Below, in pieces: positions 52,758-61,629 of a stretch of 64,000 nucleotides of DNA; position 1 is the first letter of the stretch; each line of letters opens with the position of its first letter. The stretch covers positions 1-64,000 of the forward strand of contig JAJPJV010000011.1 of the NCBI GenBank assembly GCA_021324045.1, written 5' to 3'. A program made the translations under genes and the position numbers. A model generated the notes under the pieces. That model was not told where the DNA came from and did not search any database. It saw nothing but the letters and a program-made list of their open reading frames with translations. The DNA comes from Actinomycetota bacterium. Lineage in GTDB: Bacteria; Actinomycetota; Acidimicrobiia; Acidimicrobiales; RAAP-2.

Positions 52758-54014
52758 ATGAAGCGGCTCTCGAGGCGAGCAGGGGCGCTCGCGGTGGTTG
52801 CCGTCGGGTTGCTGGGTGGGTCGGCGGCGATCGTGACCGGTGCCGGGGCGGCTCCGAAGACGCCGGGGGTGACCCCCAGGACGATCACGGTCGGACTCAT
52901 CACGCCGGAGACCGGCCCCGGGGCCTCCAACTTCACCGGCGTCGTACCAGCCGCCGAAGCTCGGATTGACCTGCAGAATGCCCATGGCGGGGTTGACGGT
53001 CGCAGGATCAACCTCGTCATCAAAGACGACGCCACCAACCCTGCCACCAATCAGTCCGCGACTGCTGCACTGATCTCCGAGGGGGTCTTCGGGATCATGG
53101 ACGTGAGCCCCGTGGCCTTCGGCGGGTACAAGCTGGCTCAACAGGCTGGCGTGCCGGTGACCGGCGGCGCCACCGATGCCGAGGAGTGGTACCAGAAGCC
53201 CAACACCAACATGTTCTCCATCACCGGACAGCTCTCCCCCAAGGACCCCCAATATGGAGGGCTCGCGAGCTTCATCAGAGCCCACGGCGGGACCCGATGC
53301 GGATCGGTGGGCTACTCGATCTCGCCGTCTTCGACGGCGGCCGCGCGTGGCTTCATCCTGCAGTGCGAGCGTGCAGGGCTCAAGAACGCCTATCTCAACA
53401 CCACACTGCCCTTCGGGACGATCGACACGACGTCGCTGGCACTCGAGATGAAAGGAGCGAGGGTCAACGCCCTCTACCTCCCCCTCGATTCGAACACGAA
53501 CTTTGCGATCGTGACCTCTCTCAAGCAGGCCGGGGTGAACATGAAGATGGTGATCTCGGCGACCGGCTACGGTCAGGAGATCCTCGACGACCAGGCGGCC
53601 CTACCCGACGCCCAGGGCACGTGGTTCACCGTTGAAGGCACCCCGGTCGAAGTCCATACGCCGGCCACCGAGCAGTTCCAGGCAGCACTCGCGCGTTACG
53701 TGCATTTCACCGGCATTCCGGGCTTCAGTTGGTACGAGGGATGGGGTGCCGCCGATCTCATGATCTACGGGCTCGAGCGAGCCGGGAAGAACCCGACCCA
53801 GCCAGGGTTCATCAATGCCCTCCACAAGGTGACCCATTACGACGTCGGGGGGCTCGAGAGTGCGCAGCCGGCCAACTACACCCTGAGCCACTGGGGCAAA
53901 GCCCCGAAGCAGCTGTGCCAGTGGCTCGTCCAGCTCAAAGGCAGATCCTTCGTCAATCCGACGAAGATCTGTGGCAAGTTGCTGGCGAACTCGAACGAGC
54001 TTCCAAACCAATGA
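52758..54014 (+). CDS. Branched-chain-type ABC transporter substrate-binding protein
   Basis: The product is 418 residues; GGAGG precedes the ATG. It has a signal peptide (MKRLSRRAGALAVVAVG) with cleavage near GAGAAP. The Peripla_BP_6 fold shows ITVGLITPETGPGASN, IDLQNAHGGVDGRRIN and TDAEEWYQKPNTNMF. It is strikingly similar to the binding protein at 57875 over its whole length (TRCGSVGY.ISPSS, then VNPTK.CGKLLANS at the end), so one is a local duplicate. Its own operon has no permease; LivHM/G/F on the other strand is the likely partner. Confidence 0.9.
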   Translation: MKRLSRRAGALAVVAVGLLGGSAAIVTGAGAAPKTPGVTPRTITVGLITPETGPGASNFTGVVPAAEARIDLQNAHGGVDGRRINLVIKDDATNPATNQSATAALISEGVFGIMDVSPVAFGGYKLAQQAGVPVTGGATDAEEWYQKPNTNMFSITGQLSPKDPQYGGLASFIRAHGGTRCGSVGYSISPSSTAAARGFILQCERAGLKNAYLNTTLPFGTIDTTSLALEMKGARVNALYLPLDSNTNFAIVTSLKQAGVNMKMVISATGYGQEILDDQAALPDAQGTWFTVEGTPVEVHTPATEQFQAALARYVHFTGIPGFSWYEGWGAADLMIYGLERAGKNPTQPGFINALHKVTHYDVGGLESAQPANYTLSHWGKAPKQLCQWLVQLKGRSFVNPTKICGKLLANSNELPNQ

Positions 54015-55045
54015 GCTCTTCTCCTGTTGACCGGCACCTCGACGAAGCAGAGCTCACCGCATTGGGAGACGCCGTCCTCGCTCGCGCTCGGATCAGCTCC
54101 GAGGCAGCTCGGAGCACCGTGGGGACCCTCGTCATGACCGAGCTCTTCGCGATCAGCTCTCATGGCTTCCAGCAGCTCCCTCGTTACGTCCACATGCTCA
54201 ACACCGGTGCTATCGACGGGTACGCGCAGCCATGCGTCCTGAGGGACGAAGGAGCGACCGTGTTGGTGGATGCCCAGCACGGCATGGGCCAGATGGCCAC
54301 GACGTTCGCCTGTGAGATCGCAAAAGCCCGAGTGCCCGATGCCGGGATCTGCCTGGTATCGGTTCGCAACAGCAACCACTTCGGTGCCGCGTTCCCCTAC
54401 TGCGCCGAACTGGCTGAGGCGGGTTTCATCGCGTTCCTCGCGACCAACACCCCACCGAACATGGCCCCCTGGGGTGGCCGCGATCGGGTCGTCGGCAACA
54501 ACCCCTTCGCGTGGAGTATCCCCCGGCGCGACCGGCACCCGCTCGTGCTCGACATCGCCTGTTCGGTCGCGGCAGGGAGCCGCCTGGCCGCCGCGGGGAC
54601 GACCGCGGGCACGATCCCCGGCGACTGGGCGCTGGACCGAAACGGCGAGGCGACCACCGATCCTGCGGCCGTCTACAGCTACCTGCCGATCGGCGGGCAC
54701 AAGGGTTATGGCCTGGCGCTGATCCTCGAGGTCCTTGCGGGCGTGCTGTCCGGATCGCTGTTCAGCACCCAACTGCCCGCACGCGAGCTGCTGGGCCAAC
54801 GGTCCTGGGACGTCGGCCATCTGCTCATCGTGGTCGATCCCTCTCGGCTCACCGACATCGGCACCTTCGACGAGCGCATCGAGCAGCTCGTCACTGCGGT
54901 GGCGACGAGCAAGCTGCGGCCGGGCTTCAGCGAGGTGCTGGTGCCCGGAGAGCGCGAGTACCGATCCCTCGGCGAGCGACGCCGCTCGGGGGTCCCGTTG
55001 CCCGGCCCACTGATCGAAGAACTTCGAAGGCTCGCGTCGTCCTGA
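54011..55045 (+). CDS. Ldh-family (malate/L-lactate/L-sulfolactate) dehydrogenase
   Basis: The product is 344 residues; its ATG overlaps the binding-protein stop codon by 4 nt (ATGA). This is the non-Rossmann NAD(P)-dependent Ldh_2 family, with SSHGFQQLPRY (substrate-binding His/Arg region), the catalytic-His segment SVRNSNHFGAAFPY and the nucleotide-binding LPIGGHKGYGLALILEV. It oxidises a 2-hydroxyacid or reduces a 2-oxoacid. It is the last gene of the operon that starts at 49817. Confidence 0.9.
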   Translation: MSSSPVDRHLDEAELTALGDAVLARARISSEAARSTVGTLVMTELFAISSHGFQQLPRYVHMLNTGAIDGYAQPCVLRDEGATVLVDAQHGMGQMATTFACEIAKARVPDAGICLVSVRNSNHFGAAFPYCAELAEAGFIAFLATNTPPNMAPWGGRDRVVGNNPFAWSIPRRDRHPLVLDIACSVAAGSRLAAAGTTAGTIPGDWALDRNGEATTDPAAVYSYLPIGGHKGYGLALILEVLAGVLSGSLFSTQLPARELLGQRSWDVGHLLIVVDPSRLTDIGTFDERIEQLVTAVATSKLRPGFSEVLVPGEREYRSLGERRRSGVPLPGPLIEELRRLASS

Positions 55046-55091
55046 CTCACTTGGGCGCCGAGCCGCCAGCGCCAGGGGTCGACGAGCGCCC

Positions 55092-55143
55092 TTGCTCTGG
55101 CGCAGGCAGCCAAGTAATCTGATCATCATTACCGTCGTGATCA
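55092..55143 (+). promoter_or_regulatory. Promoter followed by two TGATCA sites (copy E)
   Basis: TTGCTC (55092-55097), 17 nt and TAATCT (55115-55120) fit the TTGCnC/TAnnCT pattern of copies B and C. Two TGATCA palindromes follow at 55120-55125 and 55138-55143, 18 bp apart (about two helical turns), positioned to block initiation of the cupin operon at 55193. Confidence 0.45.
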
Positions 55144-55192
55144 TGCAATCGTGCAGACCAGTTCGGACCTCGATCGCCAAGGAGGTTTCCTG

Positions 55193-55699
55193 ATGGCGAC
55201 GGTGCCTCCGCGAGACGTCGACCTCGACCAGCGCTACTACAGCGACTTCTACCTCCTCAAGGACGCAGACAAGCCATGGGTACGGCGAGGGGACCTTGGG
55301 GGCGCAGGAGGTTCCGGTGTGGTTCGCCACCCCGAGATGCTGCTCAAACAGCTCGGGGATCCTGCACACGAAGTGTCGATCCTGCGAGTGTTCCACCCAC
55401 CGAACACCGTGATCGAACCGCACTCGCATTCGACGCGGGCAACCTGTTTCATCCTTCGCGGCAGCGTGACCGTCGGCGGGCGCCTGATGGAGCCGGGCGA
55501 TGTCTACTCGGTCGCCCCGAACACCGTCTACGGCCCGCTCGAGATGGGGCCCGAGGGCTGCGAGTTCCTCGACATCTTCGGCGCCGCCCCGCCCAGCGGG
55601 GCTGGAACCGAATGGCAGGTCCCTGGGTGGTGGGAGCGTGACGGTGATCAGCAGCGGCGTGGGCGCGCCGCGCTCGAGGCCTCCGACCGATCACGGTGA
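55193..55699 (+). CDS. Cupin-domain protein
   Basis: The product is 168 residues, with AAGGAGG before the ATG. A single cupin barrel: motif 1 is PHSHSTRATCFILRGSVTVGG (His residues), motif 2 MEPGDVYSVAPNTVYGPLEMG. The T-x-YGP-L/I-E ending is shared with the cupins at 29120 and 29525. It overlaps the VOC gene by 4 nt (GTGA). The function is probably metal-dependent chemistry on a pathway acid or a binding role; not determined. Confidence 0.82.
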   Translation: MATVPPRDVDLDQRYYSDFYLLKDADKPWVRRGDLGGAGGSGVVRHPEMLLKQLGDPAHEVSILRVFHPPNTVIEPHSHSTRATCFILRGSVTVGGRLMEPGDVYSVAPNTVYGPLEMGPEGCEFLDIFGAAPPSGAGTEWQVPGWWERDGDQQRRGRAALEASDRSR

Positions 55700-56496
55700 T
55701 CACCCAGGTCGATCATGTGATCATCAACTGCCCGGACCTCGGGGCAATGGCCACGATCTACGGAGAATGCCTCGGGTTCGCGGTCACCGATGGCGGTCGG
55801 CACAAGGGTCTTGGGACCCGCAACCTCATGGTCGAATTTCCGCTGACCTTCCTCGAGCTGCTCGGGGAAGACGAGGAGGCCCCGTCCCCGCACGAACGGT
55901 TCGCGAGCGATCCAGGTCCTCAGTCGTTCCTGCTCCGCACGAACAGTCTCGCTGAGGATCTCGACCACCTCCAAGACGCAGGGTTCGAGGTCGCCGGTCC
56001 AATCCGCTACCAGCGCCAGGGAGAAGACGGAGAGCCTCGTATCCTGCACGTCGGTCGCGTCGTCGGGCTCGAGGAGGGTCTGGGCATCACCCTCGTCGAG
56101 CCCGAGGGCCAGGCCGGTCTCCGGCGATCCGTCGTTCACCCCAACAGCGCATACGATCTGGGACGCCTGGCTGCCTCAAGCGTGGATCCCTCAGCGGTGG
56201 CGGCAGCCTACCGAGCAATGGGAATCCCCGTTGACGTCGGTCACGGTGGCTCCTTCGTTGCAGTCGTCGGGGAAACCGCCATCAGCGTCGGACCGGCCGC
56301 TCCGGAGACGGGTTGCAGAACCGGCGTCACCGAGATCGCGCTGCGAGCTCGCTCGCTCTCGAGCGTCGAGCGCTACCTCAGCGAACACCACGTCAGCTTC
56401 ACCATCGGCCGACCGGCCGATCGCCGCGACGAGGTCCTCCAGGTGCAGGAGTGCAACGGGTCGGATGTCTCCTACCTCTCGTTCTTCGTCTCCTGA
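55696..56496 (+). CDS. VOC/glyoxalase-superfamily protein, two modules
   Basis: The product is 266 residues from a GTG overlapping the cupin stop codon. The first module (about 1-135) starts ITQVDHVIINCPDLGAMATIYGE, with the early metal His in VDHV and the Glu in FLELLGEDEE. The second (about 150-266) is more diverged (GVTEIALRARSLSSVERYL). VOC enzymes include extradiol-type dioxygenases and epimerases; the pattern does not decide. By position it may work with the cupin and the amidohydrolase that follows. Confidence 0.78.
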   Translation: MITQVDHVIINCPDLGAMATIYGECLGFAVTDGGRHKGLGTRNLMVEFPLTFLELLGEDEEAPSPHERFASDPGPQSFLLRTNSLAEDLDHLQDAGFEVAGPIRYQRQGEDGEPRILHVGRVVGLEEGLGITLVEPEGQAGLRRSVVHPNSAYDLGRLAASSVDPSAVAAAYRAMGIPVDVGHGGSFVAVVGETAISVGPAAPETGCRTGVTEIALRARSLSSVERYLSEHHVSFTIGRPADRRDEVLQVQECNGSDVSYLSFFVS

Positions 56497-56554
56497 GGAT
56501 GTCGCCCATGCGGATCGTCGCGGGGAACCGGGGACCCAAGCGGCGGCGCTCGCG

Positions 56555-57772
56555 GTGACGTCGGAGCCCGTTCCCAGGATCATCTCGGTCGACGACCACG
56601 TCGTGGAGCCACCCGACCTGTGGACCCGGTTCCTGCCGGCAAAGCATCGTCACGCTGCCCCCACGATCAGACGCGTCCGGGGGCTACCGGACCGAAACGC
56701 CCGCCATGGGACGTTCCGACCGGCGAGCGACGGCGAGGTCGCAGACTGCTGGTTCTTCGAGGGCGTCTACTTCCCGATCACCTCGGGCCTGGTCGAGGTC
56801 GGGCTCCCCGATTCGAGACGCACCCGGTACTCGTTCTGCGTGACCTTCGAGGACATCTTGCCCGGCGCGTACCAGCAAGCGGCGCGGATCGCCGACATGG
56901 ACGCCAACCACACAGAGGCTTGCCTCTGCTTCCCCACCTTCCCGCGCTTTTGTGGCCAGACGTTCCTCGAATACGGCGAACGAGACCTCGCCGCGGCCTG
57001 CATTCGCGCCTACAACGACTGGATGATCGACGAGTGGTGCAGCGGCGCTGGCTATGGGCGTCTCATCCCCCTGACGCTGATCCCCCTCTGGGATGTCGAG
57101 GCAGCAGTCCAGGAGGTTCACCGCTGCGCCGACAAAGGCGGTCATGCGATCGCGTTCTCCGAGAGCCCCACCAAGCTGGAGCTGCCGAGCCTCTACAGCG
57201 GGTACTGGGACCCGCTGTGGGATGCCTGCCAGGACACCGAGACCGTCGTCAACATGCATATCGGCTCCTCCTCCCAGTTCGTCACGAGCGGCCCCGACTC
57301 GCCCCCGATCGTCCCGATCTCTTTGACCCACACGCTCTCTGAGCATGCGCTCGTCGACTGGCTCTGCTCGGGCGTGCTCGAAAGATTTCCCGGCCTGCGC
57401 GTTGCGCTCAGCGAAGGCCAGGTGGGATGGATGCCCTACCTGCTCGAACGCTTGGACCGGACCTGGCACCAGTACCGACGCTACGCGCAAGCGATCAACG
57501 AGCTGCCCCGACCTCCGAGCTCCTACATGAGCCAGGTCTTCGGTTGCGTCTTCGACGACCTCGACGGCCTGGAGAACCGCGACAAGGTCGGCATCGACCA
57601 GATCATGTTCGAGGTCGATTACCCCCATGGCGACTCGACATGGCCGCATTCAGTGGAACGAGTACGAGAGCTGAGCACTCGCGCCGGTCTGAGCGACGAG
57701 GAAGTGACAAAGATCGTTCGTTCGAACGCGATCAGCTGCTACGGGCTGGATCGCCTAGGGATTACGCAGTAG
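56555..57772 (+). CDS. Amidohydrolase-2 family enzyme
   Basis: The product is 405 residues from the GTG at 56555; the frame is open further upstream, but that sequence is Arg/Ser-rich shadow of the VOC gene. Metal motifs: IISVDDHVVEPP (D-x-H), VVNMHIGSSSQF (His) and FEVDYPHGDSTWP (Asp). It belongs to the DDHV-EPP / DYPH-DS-WP subgroup with the 37278 and 40481 copies. An extra aromatic-rich insert (DCWFFEGVYFPITSG) follows the first motif. It is cotranscribed with the cupin and VOC genes. Confidence 0.85.
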   Translation: MTSEPVPRIISVDDHVVEPPDLWTRFLPAKHRHAAPTIRRVRGLPDRNARHGTFRPASDGEVADCWFFEGVYFPITSGLVEVGLPDSRRTRYSFCVTFEDILPGAYQQAARIADMDANHTEACLCFPTFPRFCGQTFLEYGERDLAAACIRAYNDWMIDEWCSGAGYGRLIPLTLIPLWDVEAAVQEVHRCADKGGHAIAFSESPTKLELPSLYSGYWDPLWDACQDTETVVNMHIGSSSQFVTSGPDSPPIVPISLTHTLSEHALVDWLCSGVLERFPGLRVALSEGQVGWMPYLLERLDRTWHQYRRYAQAINELPRPPSSYMSQVFGCVFDDLDGLENRDKVGIDQIMFEVDYPHGDSTWPHSVERVRELSTRAGLSDEEVTKIVRSNAISCYGLDRLGITQ

Positions 57773-57874
57773 CGCTGCAATCGATCGATTGGGGGGATGA
57801 TGACCTTACGAGTTGGCGTCGCCGGCAGCGGCATCGACACGCACGACCGGCGCAGAGGCAGAGGGATCCCAAGG

Positions 57875-59116
57875 ATGCACCGGCGACCGATCGTTCTCGC
57901 CGTCTCCGCAGCCCTGGTGGCGCTGGTGGCCTCCACGACGATCGGAGCAGGCAGCGCCTCGGCAACGCCAGGGGTGACTTCGAAGACCATCACGCTGGGG
58001 CTCATCACCTCCGAGACCGGGCCCGCAGCCCCGGTGACCGCCGGCGTGATCCCTGCGGACGAGGCGCGCATCGACCTCCAGAACGCCCACGGTGGCGTGG
58101 ACGGACGCAAGATCAAGCTCGTCATCAAAGACGATGCCACGAGCCCGACGCAGAATCAGTCGGCGACTGCTGCGCTCATCTCCCAAGGGGTCTTCGGGAT
58201 CATCGACGAGAGCGCGGTGACCTTCGGTGGCTACAAGGTCGCCCAGCAGGCAGGCGTCCCGGTGGTGGGCTCTGGGACCGACGGCGAGGAGTGGTTCCAG
58301 CGTCCCAACACCAACATGTTCGCCTACAGCGGACAACTCAGTCCCGCAGATCCTCAGTACGCCGGGCTCGCACGCTTCGCCAAAGCCCACGGCGGGACAC
58401 GATGCGGTTCAGTCGGCTATGCGATCTCGCCGTCTTCGGCGGCCGCGGCCCGCGGCTGGGAGTTCAGCTGCAAAGCCGTGGGAATGGATCCTGCCTTTCT
58501 CGACGACACTTTGCCCTTCGGCAGCGTCGCCGTGACTCCCCTCGCGCTTCAGCTCAAGGCGGCCGGGGTCAACGCCGTGTACCTGCCGCTGGAGACCGAG
58601 ACGAACCTCGCCATCCTCACCGCCCTCAAGCAGGCCGGGGTCTCCCTGAAGGTGGCCTTGTCGGCAGAGGGCTACGGCCAGGCGCTCATCAACGACACCG
58701 CAGCGATCCCAGCCGCCCAGGGCGCGTGGTTCTTCACCTTCCTCGCCCCAGTGGAGCTGCACACCGCTGCAACGAAGACCTTCCAGGCAGCCTTGAAGAA
58801 GTACGCGCACTACACCGGGGTGCCCGACGTCGGGTGGGACAAAGGCTGGGCGGATGCGGACCTGATGATCTACGGGCTCAAGCTCGCCGGGAAGAACCCT
58901 ACCCAGCGCGGGTTCATTGCCGCTCTCCACAAAGTGACCAACTATGACGTCGGGGGGCTCTCGCCGACGAAGGCCAACTTCACCCTCAAGGACTGGGGAA
59001 AGGCGCCAAGCGAGACCTGTCAGTGGATTGCCCAGTTCAAGGGCGATACCTTCGTCAATCCCACGAAGGTGTGCGGCAAGCTCCTGGCGAACTCCGATCA
59101 GCTACCGAGCCAGTAG
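57875..59116 (+). CDS. Branched-chain-type ABC transporter substrate-binding protein
   Basis: The product is about 413 residues from the ATG at 57875, chosen because AGAGGGA lies ~8 nt upstream and because the signal peptide (HRRPIVLAVSAALVALVAS) then starts at the N-terminus, as in its paralogue at 52758. An ATG at 57797 with GGGGGG upstream would add 26 residues. The mature fold has ITLGLITSETGPAAP, IDLQNAHGGVDGRKIK and TDGEEWFQRPNTNMF. It is a duplicate of the 52758 protein. It closes the cupin, VOC, amidohydrolase, binding-protein operon. Confidence 0.88.
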   Translation: MHRRPIVLAVSAALVALVASTTIGAGSASATPGVTSKTITLGLITSETGPAAPVTAGVIPADEARIDLQNAHGGVDGRKIKLVIKDDATSPTQNQSATAALISQGVFGIIDESAVTFGGYKVAQQAGVPVVGSGTDGEEWFQRPNTNMFAYSGQLSPADPQYAGLARFAKAHGGTRCGSVGYAISPSSAAAARGWEFSCKAVGMDPAFLDDTLPFGSVAVTPLALQLKAAGVNAVYLPLETETNLAILTALKQAGVSLKVALSAEGYGQALINDTAAIPAAQGAWFFTFLAPVELHTAATKTFQAALKKYAHYTGVPDVGWDKGWADADLMIYGLKLAGKNPTQRGFIAALHKVTNYDVGGLSPTKANFTLKDWGKAPSETCQWIAQFKGDTFVNPTKVCGKLLANSDQLPSQ

Positions 59117-59148
59117 GCGACGACTCGACGAAGGAACGCCGGCGGCCC

Positions 59149-60024
59149 TCAGGCGCGCGCAAGTCCTGTTTTCAGCTCTTCTGGACGACATGCGGACGCG
59201 GTGCGTGCCGCATCGAGCAGATGGGCGCCGCCAGGCCCGACGGTCATGGTCGCCACGACGGCCTCGGGCTCTGCGATCAGCAGGTCGCCTGCGACCAGCT
59301 CGACGTCGCCGACGGTGATCGACCCTTCGAGCACGAGGGTCGCGCGCCAGTCGCCGTAGGATGCCGGGCCAACGGTGCTCGACGGCGGCAGCCGACGATC
59401 GAAGAGGATGCCGCGCGCTGGGTCTTGGGGATCGCCGAGGTCCCAATAGGCGTTCCCGTCCAGGTGGCCCTTGGCGAGGCCCGCGGTTGCTTCCACGGGG
59501 ACGACCTGACGGCGGCCGTTCTCGATGGCGGCAGGGGGCCTGGAGGAAAAGGCGGTGGTCTCCAGCCCCTTGAGGTAGACGAGCGTGGGATGGTCGCGGT
59601 ACTCCTCGCCGTAGCCGCCCGGTGAGAGCACGTCCCGGGCGAAGATCTCGAGCAGCTGGCAGCCCTTCGGGCCATTCAACAGCAGGCCGTACTCCACACC
59701 CGGTTCGGCGATGAGGACGTCACGGGGACCCATCCACCAGTCCCCGATCATGATCGAGCCGTCCAGGACCACCACCGCGGTCCAACAGTCGTGCCAGTGC
59801 AGCGGCCAGATCTGGTTCGCCGCCATCCGGATGTCAGGGATCATCATCCGCCAGGGGTCATCGGAGCTCCCCAGGGACCAGGACTCACTCCAGGTGCACC
59901 CACCGGGCTGGTCGGAATCCCGAACGATCCCGCCCGGGCCGTCCTTTCCGCCGGGCGCCATGCGCGAGCGCGTCACCCCCGGGGAGATCGTCTCGCACGG
60001 CTGGGAATCGAAGACGACGACCAC
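59149..60024 (-). CDS. Bicupin-like protein
   Basis: The product is about 291 residues from the GTG at 60024, which has GGGAGGTG 6 nt upstream. Two cupin-type barrels are visible. The first has PLHWHDCWTAVVVLDGSIMI and GPRDVLIAEPGVEYGLLLNG. The second, near the C-terminus, has WRATLVLEGSITVGDVELV and AGDLLIAEPEAVVATM, without the paired His. The start lies 52 nt inside the upstream amidohydrolase gene. It is likely a metal-binding partner of that amidohydrolase; activity unknown. Confidence 0.72.
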   Translation of the reverse strand: MVVVFDSQPCETISPGVTRSRMAPGGKDGPGGIVRDSDQPGGCTWSESWSLGSSDDPWRMMIPDIRMAANQIWPLHWHDCWTAVVVLDGSIMIGDWWMGPRDVLIAEPGVEYGLLLNGPKGCQLLEIFARDVLSPGGYGEEYRDHPTLVYLKGLETTAFSSRPPAAIENGRRQVVPVEATAGLAKGHLDGNAYWDLGDPQDPARGILFDRRLPPSSTVGPASYGDWRATLVLEGSITVGDVELVAGDLLIAEPEAVVATMTVGPGGAHLLDAARTASACRPEELKTGLARA

Positions 60025-61334
60025 TGCCAACACCTCCCTCTCGTTCCCAAGGACCGGGTGCCGGAGAACCGCTCCGTGGGCTCGGCGAACGAGGAACCCG
60101 CGGCAACGATCTCGGTCACCGCCGGTCCGACCTGCTCGACGACCGGCGCCAGCCGTTGAAGGTCCAGCTCGTAGGCCTCCACGGCATTCCCGCCGACCAT
60201 CGCGAGCACCTCTTGGGCGGGGAACCCCTTCATGACCTCGTGGAGCTTCTCCCTGGTGTGCGGCCACTGGGACTCGAGGTGGGGATAGTCCGAGCCCCAC
60301 ATGAGCTTTTCGACGCCGATCGCATGGCGCATCTCGAGCTCAGGCCTGGTCACGTTCGTTGCCCCGATCCAGCACTGCCGGCGGAAGTACTCGCTCGGCG
60401 TGTGCTGGAGCACGCCTTGCTCGGCATAGGAGAACATGGGATTCGTCATCGAGTGGTCCATGTGGGCGAGGGCCTCGATCACCCACGTGGCCCCTTGCTC
60501 GGTGAAGATCAGCTTCAGTCGAGGAAACCGTTCGAGGACGCCGCCCAGGATGAAGAACCACAGCGGTCGATGCGGCCAGTAGAGGGACTCCATCGCGTAG
60601 AGGATCGGCGCCTCGACCTCGTTGCCGTAGTACGGGCTTCCCGGACCTACGTGGGTGTGGAGCGGCATCTCCAGCTCCTCGCAGGCTGCCCACAGCGGGT
60701 CGTAACGCCGGTCGTTCCAAAACGGCTCGGTGGTGTTGTAGTAGAAGATCGGGAGCAGGACGCCACCGGTGATCCCGTTCTCCTTCGCCCACTTGACTTC
60801 CTCGATCGCAGCGTCGAGGTCGGCGAGGGTGCCGATGAGCGCGATGCCAAGGAGTCGCTCCGGTGCCGCAGCGCAGAACTCCGCAAGCCATCGGTTGTAG
60901 GCGCGGGCTCCCGCGAGCTTCAATGCCGCGGGGTACTCCTTGTCCCATGGCCGGTTGAAGTCCCGAGCCAACCCGATGAAAGGAGGCGAGTTCGCCGACT
61001 GGTCATCGGGGAACAAGACGTCCGCGGTGATCCCGTCGGCATTGAGTGCCTCGAGGCGGCGATGGGGATCCCACTTGCCTTCGATTCCCCAGGGAACCTC
61101 TTCTTGGTGCTCCATCCACTGGCGCTTGTACTCCTCGGACCACGTCTGGGGGAGATCCCTTCCCTTCGCTCGCGTCGCGAGCCATAGCGGCACGTACGCC
61201 GCCAACCACTGGTCGAAATCGGCTCGGTATCTCGGCTCCACGTACGGGCGATAGCGCTCGGCTGGAGGTCCAACGTGACCGTCCGAAGAGACGATGAGCG
61301 CCCGCTGCACCCCGTGATCCTCACGAACCGACAT
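59973..61334 (-). CDS. Amidohydrolase-2 family enzyme (divergent copy)
   Basis: The product is about 453 residues; GGGGGAGG precedes the ATG at 61334. The first metal motif is LIVSSDGHVGPP (D-x-H). The mid His is in PLHTHVGPGSPYYG and the late Asp in WGSDYPHLESQWP. It is the longest of the copies. The last ~40 residues are basic and overlap the bicupin gene, so they may be non-conserved tail. It is divergent from the VOC/crotonase operon across a region with tandem ATCATGAT palindromes. Confidence 0.86.
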   Translation of the reverse strand: MSVREDHGVQRALIVSSDGHVGPPAERYRPYVEPRYRADFDQWLAAYVPLWLATRAKGRDLPQTWSEEYKRQWMEHQEEVPWGIEGKWDPHRRLEALNADGITADVLFPDDQSANSPPFIGLARDFNRPWDKEYPAALKLAGARAYNRWLAEFCAAAPERLLGIALIGTLADLDAAIEEVKWAKENGITGGVLLPIFYYNTTEPFWNDRRYDPLWAACEELEMPLHTHVGPGSPYYGNEVEAPILYAMESLYWPHRPLWFFILGGVLERFPRLKLIFTEQGATWVIEALAHMDHSMTNPMFSYAEQGVLQHTPSEYFRRQCWIGATNVTRPELEMRHAIGVEKLMWGSDYPHLESQWPHTREKLHEVMKGFPAQEVLAMVGGNAVEAYELDLQRLAPVVEQVGPAVTEIVAAGSSFAEPTERFSGTRSLGTRGRCWQWSSSSIPSRARRSPRG

Positions 61335-61453
61335 CGTCCTCCCCCTTGTGTGCGTCCTCACCGCAGGTCCGCTCGCTCGGCCTTACGAGGCCCGACGCCA
61401 GGGCCGGTGCCGTCGTCGCGCCCGCCGACGCTCCAGGGCCGGGGCGCCGCCCA

Positions 61454-61470
61454 ATCATGATGATCATGAT
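61454..61470. promoter_or_regulatory. Operator copy F: tandem ATCATGAT palindromes
   Basis: ATCATGAT occurs at 61454-61461 and 61463-61470; the junction creates ATGATGATCAT. Both 8-mers are perfect palindromes. The site lies between the divergent amidohydrolase (61334) and VOC (61630) genes and contains ATGATCAT, as in copies A-D, with GGTC 8 nt downstream rather than 12. Confidence 0.5.
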
Positions 61471-61629
61471 GGCATGGTCGGCCACCTGCGTCCAGCGGTC
61501 GGCTCGGGCCCGGTTCGCGGGCTGAGCACAACGCAGGCAAGAACGACACGCACGAGGAGCTGCAATAGGATCTCTGTCGAGTTCGACCGCTTTGGCGCTC
61601 GCCAGGTCGAGTCCGAGGGGAGGTCGCAC

